A stretch of 64,000 nucleotides of DNA from Lactobacillus johnsonii. GTDB taxonomy: Bacteria; Bacillota; Bacilli; Lactobacillales; Lactobacillaceae. The stretch spans positions 1,240,001 through 1,304,000 of the forward strand of contig NZ_CP047409.1 of NCBI RefSeq assembly GCF_013487865.1, in the 5' to 3' direction. The position numbers were made by a program, and so were the translations under genes. The notes beneath the pieces were generated by a model. That model ran no database searches. It had not been told where the DNA came from and saw only the letters and a program-made list of their open reading frames with translations. Shown one piece after another: positions 45,719 through 55,216 of the stretch (the stretch's first letter is position 1; each line of letters begins with the position of its first letter).

Positions 45719-46720
45719 TTAACGTCTCTTACGCATAACTTCAATATTTTTGAGAGATTCACCGGTACCAATTGCAACACAATCAAGTGGATCTTGAGCA
45801 ATAAAGACTGGAACTTTAGTAGCATCTGAAATAACTTCCGGTAAGTTCTTCAAAAGAGCTCCACCACCGGTTAATACGATACCATGGTCAATAACATCAG
45901 CGGCAATTTCTGGAGATGTTTCTTCCAAAGTTTCTTTAATTGCTACAATTATATTTTGAACTACTTCTTGAATAGCTTTTGCAACATCTTCTGCATTAAT
46001 ATCAATTGACTTTGGTAATCCTGTGACTAAATCACGTCCACGAATATTCATTGATTCAATCTCTTTTGCTTTTTCAACTGAGGCAGAAGCAATTTGAATC
46101 TTAATAGTTTCAGCAGTTCTTTCACCAATTAACAAGTTGTAATTTTGATGAATATAAGTTGCAATTGAACTATTAAACTTATCGCCCGCCATTCTAGTAG
46201 AACGAGATGAAACAATACCACCTAATGAGATAGTTGCTACATCAGTAGTTCCCCCACCAATATCAACAACCATTGAACCTGTTGGATCCATAACAGGAAG
46301 ACCAGCACCAATTGCTGCAGCAAATGGTTCTTCAATTACGTATGCTTCACGTGCCCCAGCAACTCTAGCTGCATCAATAACAGCTCTCTTTTCAACTTCA
46401 GTTACCCCTGATGGTACACAAATCATTGCAGCTGGCTTTGAATTACCAACTGTTTTTTCCATGAAATACTTAAGCATAGCAGCAGTTGTATCGTAATCTG
46501 CAATAACTCCATCTTTCATTGGTCGAATAGCTACAATTGATCCAGGAGTTCTACCAATCATTTCTTTGGCTTCGGAACCAACTGCAATAACTTCACCCGT
46601 TTGAGTATTCTTAGCAACAACAGAAGGTTCACGTAAAACAATACCTTTACCTTCAATATAAACGAGTGTGTTGGCGGTTCCCAAATCAATCCCAATATTT
46701 TTAGATCCTAATCCAAACAC
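45719..46720 (-). CDS. mreB: Rod shape-determining protein MreB
   Basis: Actin-like filament protein that guides side-wall synthesis. The 333-residue product has the phosphate loops [14 protein letters not shown] and [12 protein letters not shown] and the adenosine motif [14 protein letters not shown], with the expected length. A strong extended -10 promoter lies about 70 bases upstream. It is followed by a terminator and then mreCD, so it can be expressed above mreC and mreD. A role as Mbl paralogue cannot be excluded from sequence alone. Confidence 0.96.
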   Translation of the reverse strand: MFGLGSKNIGIDLGTANTLVYIEGKGIVLREPSVVAKNTQTGEVIAVGSEAKEMIGRTPGSIVAIRPMKDGVIADYDTTAAMLKYFMEKTVGNSKPAAMICVPSGVTEVEKRAVIDAARVAGAREAYVIEEPFAAAIGAGLPVMDPTGSMVVDIGGGTTDVATISLGGIVSSRSTRMAGDKFNSSIATYIHQNYNLLIGERTAETIKIQIASASVEKAKEIESMNIRGRDLVTGLPKSIDINAEDVAKAIQEVVQNIIVAIKETLEETSPEIAADVIDHGIVLTGGGALLKNLPEVISDATKVPVFIAQDPLDCVAIGTGESLKNIEVMRKRR

Positions 46721-46790
46721 GCAAAATCTCTCCTTAAATTTATCTCTTTAATTATTTTAGCCTAAATCGTATCTTTATTTAGTCTTAGAT

Positions 46791-46818
46791 ATTATAGCAT
46801 AGAAACACTAATGTAAAA
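46791..46818 (-). promoter_or_regulatory. Promoter of mreB
   Basis: Consensus TATAAT (46791-46796) with an extended TGC before it, and a TTTTAC -35-like box (46813-46818) at 16 bases on the minus strand. Confidence 0.6.
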
Positions 46819-46857
46819 ATTTGCTTTAAGGAAATTTGCCTAATACTTAAGGAAGAC

Positions 46858-47469
46858 TTAAAGAAGTTCAGTCTCTCGAAAGCTCAAATAAGTATTATCT
46901 GTCACAATAAAATGATCTAAGAAATCAATTCCCATACATTTACTTGCCTCTGCCAGCTTTTTGGTAAAACGCAAATCATGCTGCGATGGTTGTTCATCCC
47001 CGCTAGGATGATTATGCGCCACAAAAAAGGCAGTACTATTATAAATGACAGCCCAGCGAAAAATATCTCTTGGATGAGCAACCGCTCTATTTACCGTTCC
47101 CTGAAAAATTAATTTTTCAGCAATTATCTTATTTTTTGAATCCAGATAAATCCCATAAAGTTCTTCTTGCGGACGGCCACATAATTTATCTGCGATATAG
47201 CATCCTACTTGTGAACTTGAGTAAAAACTCTCAATTTTCTTATTATTGACGCTCTTTATGCGCTCCAATAATAATTGAAGTAAAATTGCTACCTCATCAT
47301 TGCAACCTGGGCTAGCAGCAAATTGCCATAACTCCTTAAAGCTACGGATTCCTACATTATCTAGCTTTCTAAATAAACTATCAAACGTAATAATGTCTTT
47401 TTTCTCTAACGATTTAGCTAATTTCTTTATTAAGTCAACATCGGTTTGCAATAGTTCTTCTTTTTTCAT
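46858..47469 (-). CDS. radC: RadC family JAB/MPN-domain protein
   Basis: A 203-residue protein with the JAMM zinc motif HNHPSGDEQPSQHD in the C-terminal half. RadC was long listed as a DNA-repair protein, but that assignment is doubtful; the fold is that of a metallopeptidase or deubiquitinase. The N-terminal half carries the family's helical region. TTG at 47478 and ATG at 47469 are both possible; the AAAGGAG site is three and twelve bases away respectively, so the start is uncertain. It lies upstream of mreB, its common place in Firmicutes. Confidence 0.88.
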   Translation of the reverse strand: MKKEELLQTDVDLIKKLAKSLEKKDIITFDSLFRKLDNVGIRSFKELWQFAASPGCNDEVAILLQLLLERIKSVNNKKIESFYSSSQVGCYIADKLCGRPQEELYGIYLDSKNKIIAEKLIFQGTVNRAVAHPRDIFRWAVIYNSTAFFVAHNHPSGDEQPSQHDLRFTKKLAEASKCMGIDFLDHFIVTDNTYLSFRETELL

Positions 47470-47507
47470 AAATATCAATTACTCCTTTGATACTTATTAC
47501 GAAAAAA

Positions 47508-48188
47508 CTATTTAATTTTTTCAAGAAAAGCATAAAAATCTTTACAAATTAATGTCGCCTTATCTTTATCTAACTTTGTCGGTTGCTTTAAATCTGGAAC
47601 CATTACGCATTTTAAACCGGCAGCACTTGCTGCTGCAACACCTGTGCTTGAATCTTCAAATACTAATAGATTCCCTTTAGGTAATTGCATTTTTTTAGCA
47701 GCTAGTAGATAAATATCTGGTGCTGGCTTAGCTTTAATATTTCCAGATTCAACATCTTTATAACTTAGATAAAAATCAAAGTAATCTTTTATTTTTAAAA
47801 CATCTAGATTATGGGCAATTACATTTTCATAATTACTCGATGCAATTGATAATTTAATATTTTTTTCTTTAAATACCGCTAATGCTTCTTGCACTCCTGG
47901 TTGAAGTTTAAGTTTACCTTCATCGGTCCATTTCCAGACTAAATCATCAGTTCTTTTAATAAATTTATCTCGATTAGCTTCAGTCTTGAAATGTTTATGA
48001 TAAAACTCTTCCATTTCCTTAACTGAGGAACCAACTAGTTTCAGATAACTATCATCCGGAATATCTAAGTTTGCTTCTTTAGCAGCCACGATATTAGCAT
48101 CCCAATACAGCTTTTCGGAATTAACTAATAATCCATCCATATCAAAAATTATACCTTCAATAGGATCAGCAATATCTTCAACTTTCAT
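47508..48188 (-). CDS. HAD-superfamily sugar phosphatase or phosphoglucomutase-like hydrolase
   Basis: A 226-residue haloacid dehalogenase hydrolase of subfamily IA. Motif I FDMDGLLVNSE is near residue 15, motif II SIASSN near 115, the lysine in KAKPAPDIYLLA and motif III VFEDSSTGVAAA. A helical cap lies between motifs I and II. Members act on small sugar phosphates; beta-phosphoglucomutase is less likely without a maltose operon. The start overlaps the end of folC by 11 bases. Confidence 0.85.
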   Translation of the reverse strand: MKVEDIADPIEGIIFDMDGLLVNSEKLYWDANIVAAKEANLDIPDDSYLKLVGSSVKEMEEFYHKHFKTEANRDKFIKRTDDLVWKWTDEGKLKLQPGVQEALAVFKEKNIKLSIASSNYENVIAHNLDVLKIKDYFDFYLSYKDVESGNIKAKPAPDIYLLAAKKMQLPKGNLLVFEDSSTGVAAASAAGLKCVMVPDLKQPTKLDKDKATLICKDFYAFLEKIK

Positions 48189-49443
48189 CTTTACCTCTTT
48201 TGCAGCAATTTAAAACTGCACCAACTAAATAAAAAGATCCTGTCACTAATAGCATATCATCTACCTGCAACTTATTCCTCAAGCTCGTATAAGCTTCTTC
48301 AAAATTTTCTTTATATTCAAATTCTTTTTGTGCCTCTTTTGGAAAATCTTCTAATCTAGCAGCTCTAGGATAATCAATTCGTGTTAAAGTGACTTTTTCA
48401 TCCTCAAATAATTTTGTGACTGGACCCAGGTCTTTATCTTTCATCATTCCAAGTAACACGTAGATTTGTCCCTTTTTCTTCTTTCGAACTAAGTTTAAAA
48501 GATTCTCCATCGCTTGTAAATTATGTGCCCCGTCGACAATGATTTCAGGATTAGTTTGAATCACATCATATCTACCAGGAATACGGGTTTCATTAATTGC
48601 TTCTTCAATCTTTTTTCTATCTAAATCAAGTTGCAACAATTGAATTGCTTGAACTGCTACCCCAATATCATAAGCTTCTACCAAAGGCCGTAATGCAAAA
48701 TTATAGATATTCGTTGAATCTTGATATTCAATCACATCGGGCATTATTTTTATTTGAAAATCTCTTCCCAATAAAAATGATTTTGAATTTTCACTTTGCA
48801 CCTTATTAAGTAAAATCTCTAGTACATCTTGGGGAACATTTCCTAAGACCACGGGTTTATTCAATTTTATTATGCCACTTTTTTCTTGAGCAATATCTTT
48901 TAAAGTTGGTCCTATTATTTTTTCATGATCTAATCCAATTGTTGTAATAACACTTACCTCAGGAACAATTACATTTGTCTTGTCATGCTCTCCTCCAATC
49001 CCTACTTCAATAACTGCATAGTCACAGTCTTCTTGAGCAAAAAATTGAAAGGCTAAAGCTACTTCATATTCAAATGTTACTAAAGAAAAGTTAGGGTCGT
49101 CTTTTTTTAGTATCTCTATTGCCGTCTCAATTTCATTAGCTGTTTTAATGAGATCACTATTACTTATATTTTTCCCATTTAATTGAATTCTTTCATTAAA
49201 TTCATATATATAAGGAGACACAAAAAGGCCAGTCTTTTGACCGGCCTTTTGCAATAGATTACTCAAATAATAGGATGTCGACCCTTTACCATTTGTCCCG
49301 GTAACATGAATTGTCTTAACGCTATCTTGAGGATTATTTAATTGTTTTAAAATCCTTCGAATATAACTCAAATCATTTTTAGGATGAAGCTTAGGTAAAG
49401 AATATATTCTTTTAATTACCTGGTCAACATTAGTAAATTTCAC
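48178..49443 (-). CDS. folC: Folylpolyglutamate synthase/dihydrofolate synthase
   Basis: Adds glutamate residues to folates, and in some organisms makes dihydrofolate. The 421-residue Mur-ligase-like enzyme has the ATP loop VTGTNGKGSTSYYL near residue 46, EVGIGGEHDKTNV and the C-terminal VDGAHNLQAMENLL. It starts two bases after valS ends, and the valS-folC order is typical of Firmicutes, so the valS T-box probably influences it. Confidence 0.94.
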   Translation of the reverse strand: MKFTNVDQVIKRIYSLPKLHPKNDLSYIRRILKQLNNPQDSVKTIHVTGTNGKGSTSYYLSNLLQKAGQKTGLFVSPYIYEFNERIQLNGKNISNSDLIKTANEIETAIEILKKDDPNFSLVTFEYEVALAFQFFAQEDCDYAVIEVGIGGEHDKTNVIVPEVSVITTIGLDHEKIIGPTLKDIAQEKSGIIKLNKPVVLGNVPQDVLEILLNKVQSENSKSFLLGRDFQIKIMPDVIEYQDSTNIYNFALRPLVEAYDIGVAVQAIQLLQLDLDRKKIEEAINETRIPGRYDVIQTNPEIIVDGAHNLQAMENLLNLVRKKKKGQIYVLLGMMKDKDLGPVTKLFEDEKVTLTRIDYPRAARLEDFPKEAQKEFEYKENFEEAYTSLRNKLQVDDMLLVTGSFYLVGAVLNCCKRGKDES

Positions 49444-49445
49444 TT

Positions 49446-52085
49446 CTATTTACTTTCCTTTAATTCTTTCATTCTTTCACGAACACCAGCAAGTTGACTT
49501 TCGTAGTCAGCCTTCTTTTCTTTCTCTTTATTTATAACTGCTTCAGGAGCATGAGCTACAAATCCTTGATTTGAAAGTTTCTTTTCAGCTCTTTCCACTT
49601 CAGCTGCAAGACGTTTTTCTTCCTTTTCCATCTTAGCAAGTTCTTCATCTACATTAACTAATTCAGTTAATGGAACGAAGATTTGAGCTCCTGGAATTAC
49701 GGCAGTTTTAGCAAGTTTTGGTGCTTCAATATCAGCTGCAACGGATAAAGCTTTTGGATGAAGGAAATTTTCTACATATTCAGCGTTATTATTTAAAACA
49801 GCTTTATTATTATCATCATCAATTTGAATCATGATATCAATTGGGGATGACATCGGTGCGTTAACTTCCATACGGATATTTCTAACAGCCTTGATTACTT
49901 CAATTAAGAAGGCCATTTGACTGTCAGCTTCTTTGTTTTCAAATTCCTTATGGGTTTCTGGATATTTAGCTACCATAATACTCTTACCATCGTGAGGCAT
50001 TGAAAGCCACAACTTTTCAGTTACAAATGGCATGATTGGGTGAAGTAAACGTAAGATTTGGTCAAGAATCCAAATTAAGTTTTCTTGTTTTCTAGCCTTT
50101 AATTCTTCATCATCACCATTTAATGCAACTTTAGAAATTTCAATGTACCAATCACAGAAATCATTCCAGATAAAGTTGTAAAGTTCACGACCAGCTTCAC
50201 CAAATTGGTATTCATCAAATAATCTAGTTACTTCACTAACAGTATGATTCAAACGATCAAAAATCCAGCTATCTGCTAAGTCAAATTTGGAAGTATCTGG
50301 CATATGAGCAGGCTTAGCCTCTTCTGGCAAGTTCATAATTACGAAACGACTTGCGTTCCAAATCTTGTTGATAAAGTTCCAAGCTGCACCCATTTTCTTT
50401 GGATCGTAACGAGTATCTTGACCAGGAGCAGTACCATTAAGCAAGAACCAACGAAGAGCGTCAGCACCGTATTCATCAACAACATCCATTGGGTCAACAC
50501 CGTTACCCAAGGACTTACTCATCTTACGTCCTTGTGGGTCACGAATTAATCCGTGTAAAACGACATCATCAAATGGACGCTTGCCAGTGAAGTGTAAACT
50601 TTGGAAGATCATTCTTGATACCCAGAAGAAGATGATGTCATAACCAGTAACTAAAGTATTAGTTGGGAAGTAACGCTTGAAGTCTTCTGAATTTTCATCA
50701 GGCCAGCCCAAAGTAGAAAATGGCCACAATGCACTTGAGAACCAAGTATCAAGTACATCTGGATCTTGCTCCCAGTTTTCACTATCTTTAGGAGCTTCAA
50801 GATCTACATAAGTTTCACCAGTCTTCTTGTTGTACCAAGCTGGAATTCTGTGTCCCCACCATAATTGACGAGAAATTACCCAGTCATGAACATCGCTCAT
50901 CCATTGTTCAAGAGTATGTTCAAATCTTTCCGGAACAAAGTTTACCTTGTCGTCAGTCTTTTGATTTTCCAAAACTTTTTCAGCTAATGGCTTCATCTTA
51001 ACGAACCATTGTTTAGAAAGTCTTGGTTCTACTTGAACACCAGAACGCTCTGAGTGACCAACAGAGTGAACAATTGGTTCAACCTTGATTAAGAAACCTT
51101 CTTTTTCAAGATCCTTAACTAAAGCTTCACGAGCCTCAAATCGATCCATGCCAGCATACTTACCAGCTTCTTCATTCATAGTTCCATTATCGTTCATAAC
51201 ATTAATTCTTTCTAAGTTATGACGATTACCTACTTGGAAGTCGTTAGGATCATGAGCTGGAGTGATCTTAACAAGACCAGTACCAAATTCTGGGTCAACA
51301 TGTTGGTCTTCAATAATTGGAATATGACGACCAACAAGTGGTAATACTAATTCCTTACCAACAATATCTTTGTAACGTTCATCCCCTGGTGCAACAGCTA
51401 CTGCAGTATCACCAAACATAGTTTCAGGACGAGTAGTTGCAATTTCAACGAATCCAGAACCATCTGCAAATGGATACTTAATGTGGTAAAATGCACCCTT
51501 ATCATCTTTGTGAATAACTTCAATATCACTAAGAGCAGTTTCCAATTTTGGATCCCAGTTAATGATGTATTCACCACGGTAAATGAGTCCTTCATTATAA
51601 AGTTGAACGAAAACTTTTCTAACAGCTTTTGAAAGACCTTTATCAAGGGTAAATCTTTCACGAGAATAATCTAGTGAAAGACCCATCTTTGCCCATTGGC
51701 TCTTGATAATTGATGCATATTCATCTTTCCAGTCCCAAACTTGCTTAACAAAAGCTTCACGTCCCATTTCATGACGATCTTTTCCTTGTGCACGAAGTTT
51801 AGCTTCAACTTTAGCTTGAGTTGCAATACCAGCATGATCCATACCAGGAAGGTATAAAGTATCATAGCCTTGCATACGCTTAAAACGAATTAATGTATCT
51901 TGAATTGCTGTATCCCATGCATGACCCAAGTGCAACTTACCAGTTACATTTGGTGGTGGGATAACGATTGAATAAGGATGAGCTTTTTTATCGCCAGATG
52001 GCTTAAAAAGATCCTCATCAAGCCATTCCTGATATCTTCCTTTTTCAACTTCATTAGGATTATATTTAGGTGCTAAATCTGCCAT
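49446..52085 (-). CDS. valS: Valyl-tRNA synthetase
   Basis: Class I synthetase that charges tRNA-Val. The 879-residue protein has HLGH at 52-55 ([16 protein letters not shown]), the editing domain, KMSKSLGNG and a C-terminal coiled-coil arm (about 810-879) that grips the tRNA. A GGAGGAA site precedes the ATG. Expression is controlled by the T-box leader immediately upstream. Confidence 0.98.
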   Translation of the reverse strand: MADLAPKYNPNEVEKGRYQEWLDEDLFKPSGDKKAHPYSIVIPPPNVTGKLHLGHAWDTAIQDTLIRFKRMQGYDTLYLPGMDHAGIATQAKVEAKLRAQGKDRHEMGREAFVKQVWDWKDEYASIIKSQWAKMGLSLDYSRERFTLDKGLSKAVRKVFVQLYNEGLIYRGEYIINWDPKLETALSDIEVIHKDDKGAFYHIKYPFADGSGFVEIATTRPETMFGDTAVAVAPGDERYKDIVGKELVLPLVGRHIPIIEDQHVDPEFGTGLVKITPAHDPNDFQVGNRHNLERINVMNDNGTMNEEAGKYAGMDRFEAREALVKDLEKEGFLIKVEPIVHSVGHSERSGVQVEPRLSKQWFVKMKPLAEKVLENQKTDDKVNFVPERFEHTLEQWMSDVHDWVISRQLWWGHRIPAWYNKKTGETYVDLEAPKDSENWEQDPDVLDTWFSSALWPFSTLGWPDENSEDFKRYFPTNTLVTGYDIIFFWVSRMIFQSLHFTGKRPFDDVVLHGLIRDPQGRKMSKSLGNGVDPMDVVDEYGADALRWFLLNGTAPGQDTRYDPKKMGAAWNFINKIWNASRFVIMNLPEEAKPAHMPDTSKFDLADSWIFDRLNHTVSEVTRLFDEYQFGEAGRELYNFIWNDFCDWYIEISKVALNGDDEELKARKQENLIWILDQILRLLHPIMPFVTEKLWLSMPHDGKSIMVAKYPETHKEFENKEADSQMAFLIEVIKAVRNIRMEVNAPMSSPIDIMIQIDDDNNKAVLNNNAEYVENFLHPKALSVAADIEAPKLAKTAVIPGAQIFVPLTELVNVDEELAKMEKEEKRLAAEVERAEKKLSNQGFVAHAPEAVINKEKEKKADYESQLAGVRERMKELKESK

Positions 52086-52100
52086 TTAAATTCCTCCAAT

Positions 52101-52334
52101 AAAAAAGTCCTAGACAAATATTTGTCTAGGACGAAATTTTTCCGCGGTACCACCTACGATTAGGTATAGAACCTATACCTCTCTTATAAGCGATAACGGC
52201 GCTGAAGTGTCCGGATTAACCTACTAAAAAATTCAATTAATCAGCTAATCAAGCTACTAGTAATATTCTTTAAGTCTCTCAGCATATTGACTTTTCTCTG
52301 TAATGCGAAATTACCCCTCTTGATTCTTGCTTTG
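52101..52334 (-). promoter_or_regulatory. T-box leader of valS
   Basis: On the minus strand the T-box core AGGTGGTACCGCGGA lies at 52141-52155. Downstream is a strong terminator (52107-52118 with 52121-52132, then a U run) and upstream a Stem I/III region with a GGTATAGGTTCTATACC hairpin. The transcript would start from an extended -10 promoter, TGC-TATAAT at 52341-52346. Confidence 0.92.
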
Positions 52335-52340
52335 TTTATG

Positions 52341-52369
52341 ATTATAGCATGAAAGAAAATAAGAAGAAA
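52341..52369 (-). promoter_or_regulatory. Candidate promoter of the valS T-box transcript
   Basis: Extended -10 TGC-TATAAT (52341-52346) with only a weak TTTCTT -35 (52364-52369) at 17 bases on the minus strand. Confidence 0.55.
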
Positions 52370-52377
52370 GCTATGAA

Positions 52378-55005
52378 TTAATCTCTATTTTCTCTAATCA
52401 CTTTCACCAATTGAATTAAGATAGTTGGAATAATTGCCAAAATCACAATTAGCCATACTTCTTGAGCAGTTAATGGTTGAACTGCAAAGAGTCCATGTAA
52501 TGCTGGTACAAAAAGAATTAAGGCTAAAAGTACAGTTCCTAACGCAAAAGCTGCTAAACTGTACCAATTATTTTTAAATCCAATCTTAAAAATACTATGT
52601 TGTGAACGGCAGTTGAACCCATGAAGTAAACGCGCAAATGTTAAAGTTGAAAAGGCCATAGTACATGCAATTGCTGGTGTATCCCTTAAACCAAGTAAGA
52701 AGGCAGCAATAACACTTAATGAAATTAAGAAACCTTGAATACTAATTTGTGTAACGAATTTTTTATCTAACAAACTAGCTTTAGGATCACGTGGTTTACG
52801 TTTTAAAATATCAGGATTTCCTGGTTCCATCCCAATAGCTAAAGCTGGAAGAGAGTCAGTAACTAAGTTAATGAATAAAAGTTGAACTGCAACAAACGGA
52901 ACCGGTAATGCAGCAATTGAAGCGAATAAAACAGTAATGATAGCTGATAAGTTACCAGATAGTAAATATCCAATTGCATTCCGGATATTTTCATAAACTG
53001 TTCTACCATTTGCAACAGCTTTAATAATTGTAGCAAAGTTGTCATCAGTTAAGATCATACTTGCAGCATCTTTTGATACTTCCGTACCAGTAATACCCAT
53101 TGCAACACCAACGTCTGCCTTCTTTAATGCAGGTGCATCGTTAACTCCGTCACCTGTCATTGATACAATATGATTCTTTCTTTGCCAGGCATTAACAATT
53201 CTAATTTTGTTTTCTGGTGAAACTCGAGCATAAACTGCTACTTTTTCAATTTGTTGGTCTAATTCTTCATCACTTAATGCATCTAACTCTAAACCTGTTA
53301 ATGCAAGATCACCATCAGTGAAAATACCAATCTTTTTTGCAATTGCTACTGCAGTTACTTTGTGGTCACCGGTGATCATAACAGTTCTAATTCCAGCTTC
53401 TTTAGCACGTGCAACAGCTGCAACACTTTCTTCTCTAGGTGGATCCATTTCAGAAACCAAACCAATGAAAGTTAAGTCTTTTTCGCTATCAGTAGATAAC
53501 TCTTCATCACTTTCCTTATATGCAAATGCCAATACTCTTAGTCCATTTTCTGAAAAGTGATTATTTTGAGCCAAAATATCTTTTCGATCTTGTTCAGTCA
53601 TTGGGCGAATATCATCCCCGAAACGAATATTCACACAACGTTTAAGTAAAACATCGATTGCTCCCTTTACAAAAATTGTAGGAACAGTGTGAATTAAGTG
53701 CTTAGTACTCATTAATTTTCTATCAGAGTCAAAAGGCACTTCCTCTAAACGATCTAAATGTTCTCTTAATTCACTTTCAGATAAGCCTAATTTTCCATCA
53801 CCAAGATCAATTCCTGGAACTTTACGGTACATTTCTAATAAGGCTGATTCTGTTGGATCACCAATTTTTTTACCATCGGATAGACTTGCATCATTGTTCA
53901 AAACTACATCATATAGTAAATAACGGTGCAACTGATTACTTAAGTTCAACTCTTCAGACTTAAGAACTTTACCGCCAATATAAATGTCTTCAACAGTCAT
54001 CTTATTTTGAGTTAAGGTTCCAGTTTTATCAGAACAAATTACTGAAACTGACCCTAATGATTCAACCGCAGCTAAGTTCTTAATAATTGCATGCTCTTTA
54101 GCCATTTTTTGAGTTCCCATCGCCTGCACAATAGTTACAATTGAGCTCAAAGCTTCAGGAATAGCTGCAACTGCTAATGCTACTGCAAATAGTAATGCAT
54201 CTAGCAAAGGTCGACCACGCCACATTTGCAATCCTAAGATCAAGGCACAGAAAATCAAAATTGCAGTTGCAAGACGAGATGAAAATTGATCAAGTGAAAC
54301 TTGTAGTGGCGTTCTGCGTTCCTTAGTTTCATTCATCAGGGTAGCGATTTTACCAATTTCAGTCTCCATTCCAGTAGCTGTAACTAAAACATTCGCACGT
54401 CCATAAGTTACAAGAGAACTAGAATATACCATGTTTACACGATCAGCCAAAGGAACTTCTTTTTCAAAAGTCGTATCTAACTTATCAATATTAGTTGACT
54501 CTCCAGTTAGAGAACTTTCATTTACCTGCAATGAAAAATTATCTAAAATTCTACCATCAGCAGTAACTAAATCCCCTGCTTCGAGTAAGAGTATATCTCC
54601 AGGAACAACATCTTTTGCGGCAATTTCTTGTTTCTTACCATCTCTTAAAACTTTAGCAGCAGGTGCGGATAGGGATTTTAAGGCCGCTAGCGACTTTTCC
54701 GCCTTAACATGTTGCACTGTTCCTAAAATAGCATTTAAAATCAAAACAACAATAATAACTGCTGTACTTTCTAGGTTACCAGTGAATGCAGAAATCACAG
54801 CTGCAACAATCAAAATAATAACCATTAGGTCTTTAAATTGTTCTAAAAAGACTTCTACAACACTTTTCTTCTTACCCTCTACTAGAGCATTTGGTCCTAC
54901 TTGAGCTAACTTTTCTTGGGCAGCTTTACTAGTTAAATCTTGCTGTTCATTAGCTCCAAGCTCTTTTAGAACTTCTTCTTTACTCTCACGATAATATGCT
55001 TTCAC
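52378..55005 (-). CDS. P-type (P2A) cation-transporting ATPase, probably Mn2+/Ca2+ efflux
   Basis: An 875-residue ion pump with ten predicted membrane spans. The phosphorylation motif SDKTGTLT has Asp326; TGES is at 167-170; VMITGDHKVTA and GDGVNDAPALKKADVG complete the catalytic set. The M4 ion-site motif reads IPEALS rather than IPEGLP, and M6 contains NLVTDSLPALAIG, the single-site SERCA/PMR1-like arrangement. A yybP-ykoY-type riboswitch controls the gene, and relatives under this switch in lactococci and streptococci export manganese or calcium, so Mn2+ efflux is the best guess. GTG start at 55005 with GGAGGG five bases upstream. Specificity is inferred. Confidence 0.9.
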   Translation of the reverse strand: MKAYYRESKEEVLKELGANEQQDLTSKAAQEKLAQVGPNALVEGKKKSVVEVFLEQFKDLMVIILIVAAVISAFTGNLESTAVIIVVLILNAILGTVQHVKAEKSLAALKSLSAPAAKVLRDGKKQEIAAKDVVPGDILLLEAGDLVTADGRILDNFSLQVNESSLTGESTNIDKLDTTFEKEVPLADRVNMVYSSSLVTYGRANVLVTATGMETEIGKIATLMNETKERRTPLQVSLDQFSSRLATAILIFCALILGLQMWRGRPLLDALLFAVALAVAAIPEALSSIVTIVQAMGTQKMAKEHAIIKNLAAVESLGSVSVICSDKTGTLTQNKMTVEDIYIGGKVLKSEELNLSNQLHRYLLYDVVLNNDASLSDGKKIGDPTESALLEMYRKVPGIDLGDGKLGLSESELREHLDRLEEVPFDSDRKLMSTKHLIHTVPTIFVKGAIDVLLKRCVNIRFGDDIRPMTEQDRKDILAQNNHFSENGLRVLAFAYKESDEELSTDSEKDLTFIGLVSEMDPPREESVAAVARAKEAGIRTVMITGDHKVTAVAIAKKIGIFTDGDLALTGLELDALSDEELDQQIEKVAVYARVSPENKIRIVNAWQRKNHIVSMTGDGVNDAPALKKADVGVAMGITGTEVSKDAASMILTDDNFATIIKAVANGRTVYENIRNAIGYLLSGNLSAIITVLFASIAALPVPFVAVQLLFINLVTDSLPALAIGMEPGNPDILKRKPRDPKASLLDKKFVTQISIQGFLISLSVIAAFLLGLRDTPAIACTMAFSTLTFARLLHGFNCRSQHSIFKIGFKNNWYSLAAFALGTVLLALILFVPALHGLFAVQPLTAQEVWLIVILAIIPTILIQLVKVIRENRD

Positions 55006-55043
55006 TTAAACCCTCCATCTAATAGGAAAACCAGACTTTGGCA

Positions 55044-55172
55044 TAAAAAAAGAGACCATTGTCTGAACAAAAAACGTTTAGCCAATAGTCTCACCATTTA
55101 AACTTACAGCGGAAAAATTAATTTCGTTTTGACGCCGTAAGTACACACTTATGCCGGTTACTCCCTATATGT
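55044..55172 (-). promoter_or_regulatory. yybP-ykoY-type (Mn2+) riboswitch with terminator
   Basis: On the minus strand AGGGAGTAACCGGC (near 55155-55168) and GTGAGACTATTGGC (55081-55094) match the two conserved halves of the yybP-ykoY aptamer, with a CTGTAAGT arm between. The second half overlaps a terminator stem (55083-55092 with 55052-55061) followed by seven U residues, so ligand binding can switch termination. Confidence 0.85.
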
Positions 55173-55174
55173 TG

Positions 55175-55180
55175 ATTATA
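55175..55180 (-). promoter_or_regulatory. -10 box of the riboswitch transcript
   Basis: A consensus TATAAT on the minus strand immediately upstream of the aptamer; the -35 region at 17 bases (GCTTAA) is poor. Confidence 0.45.
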
Positions 55181-55216
55181 AGTTTATCATGTTTTAATTA
55201 AGCTAGCAATAAAAAA

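Noticed and set aside
54431-54904. A 157-codon plus-strand frame over the cation ATPase
   Set aside because: It is antisense to conserved ATPase motifs, and no start signal is seen.
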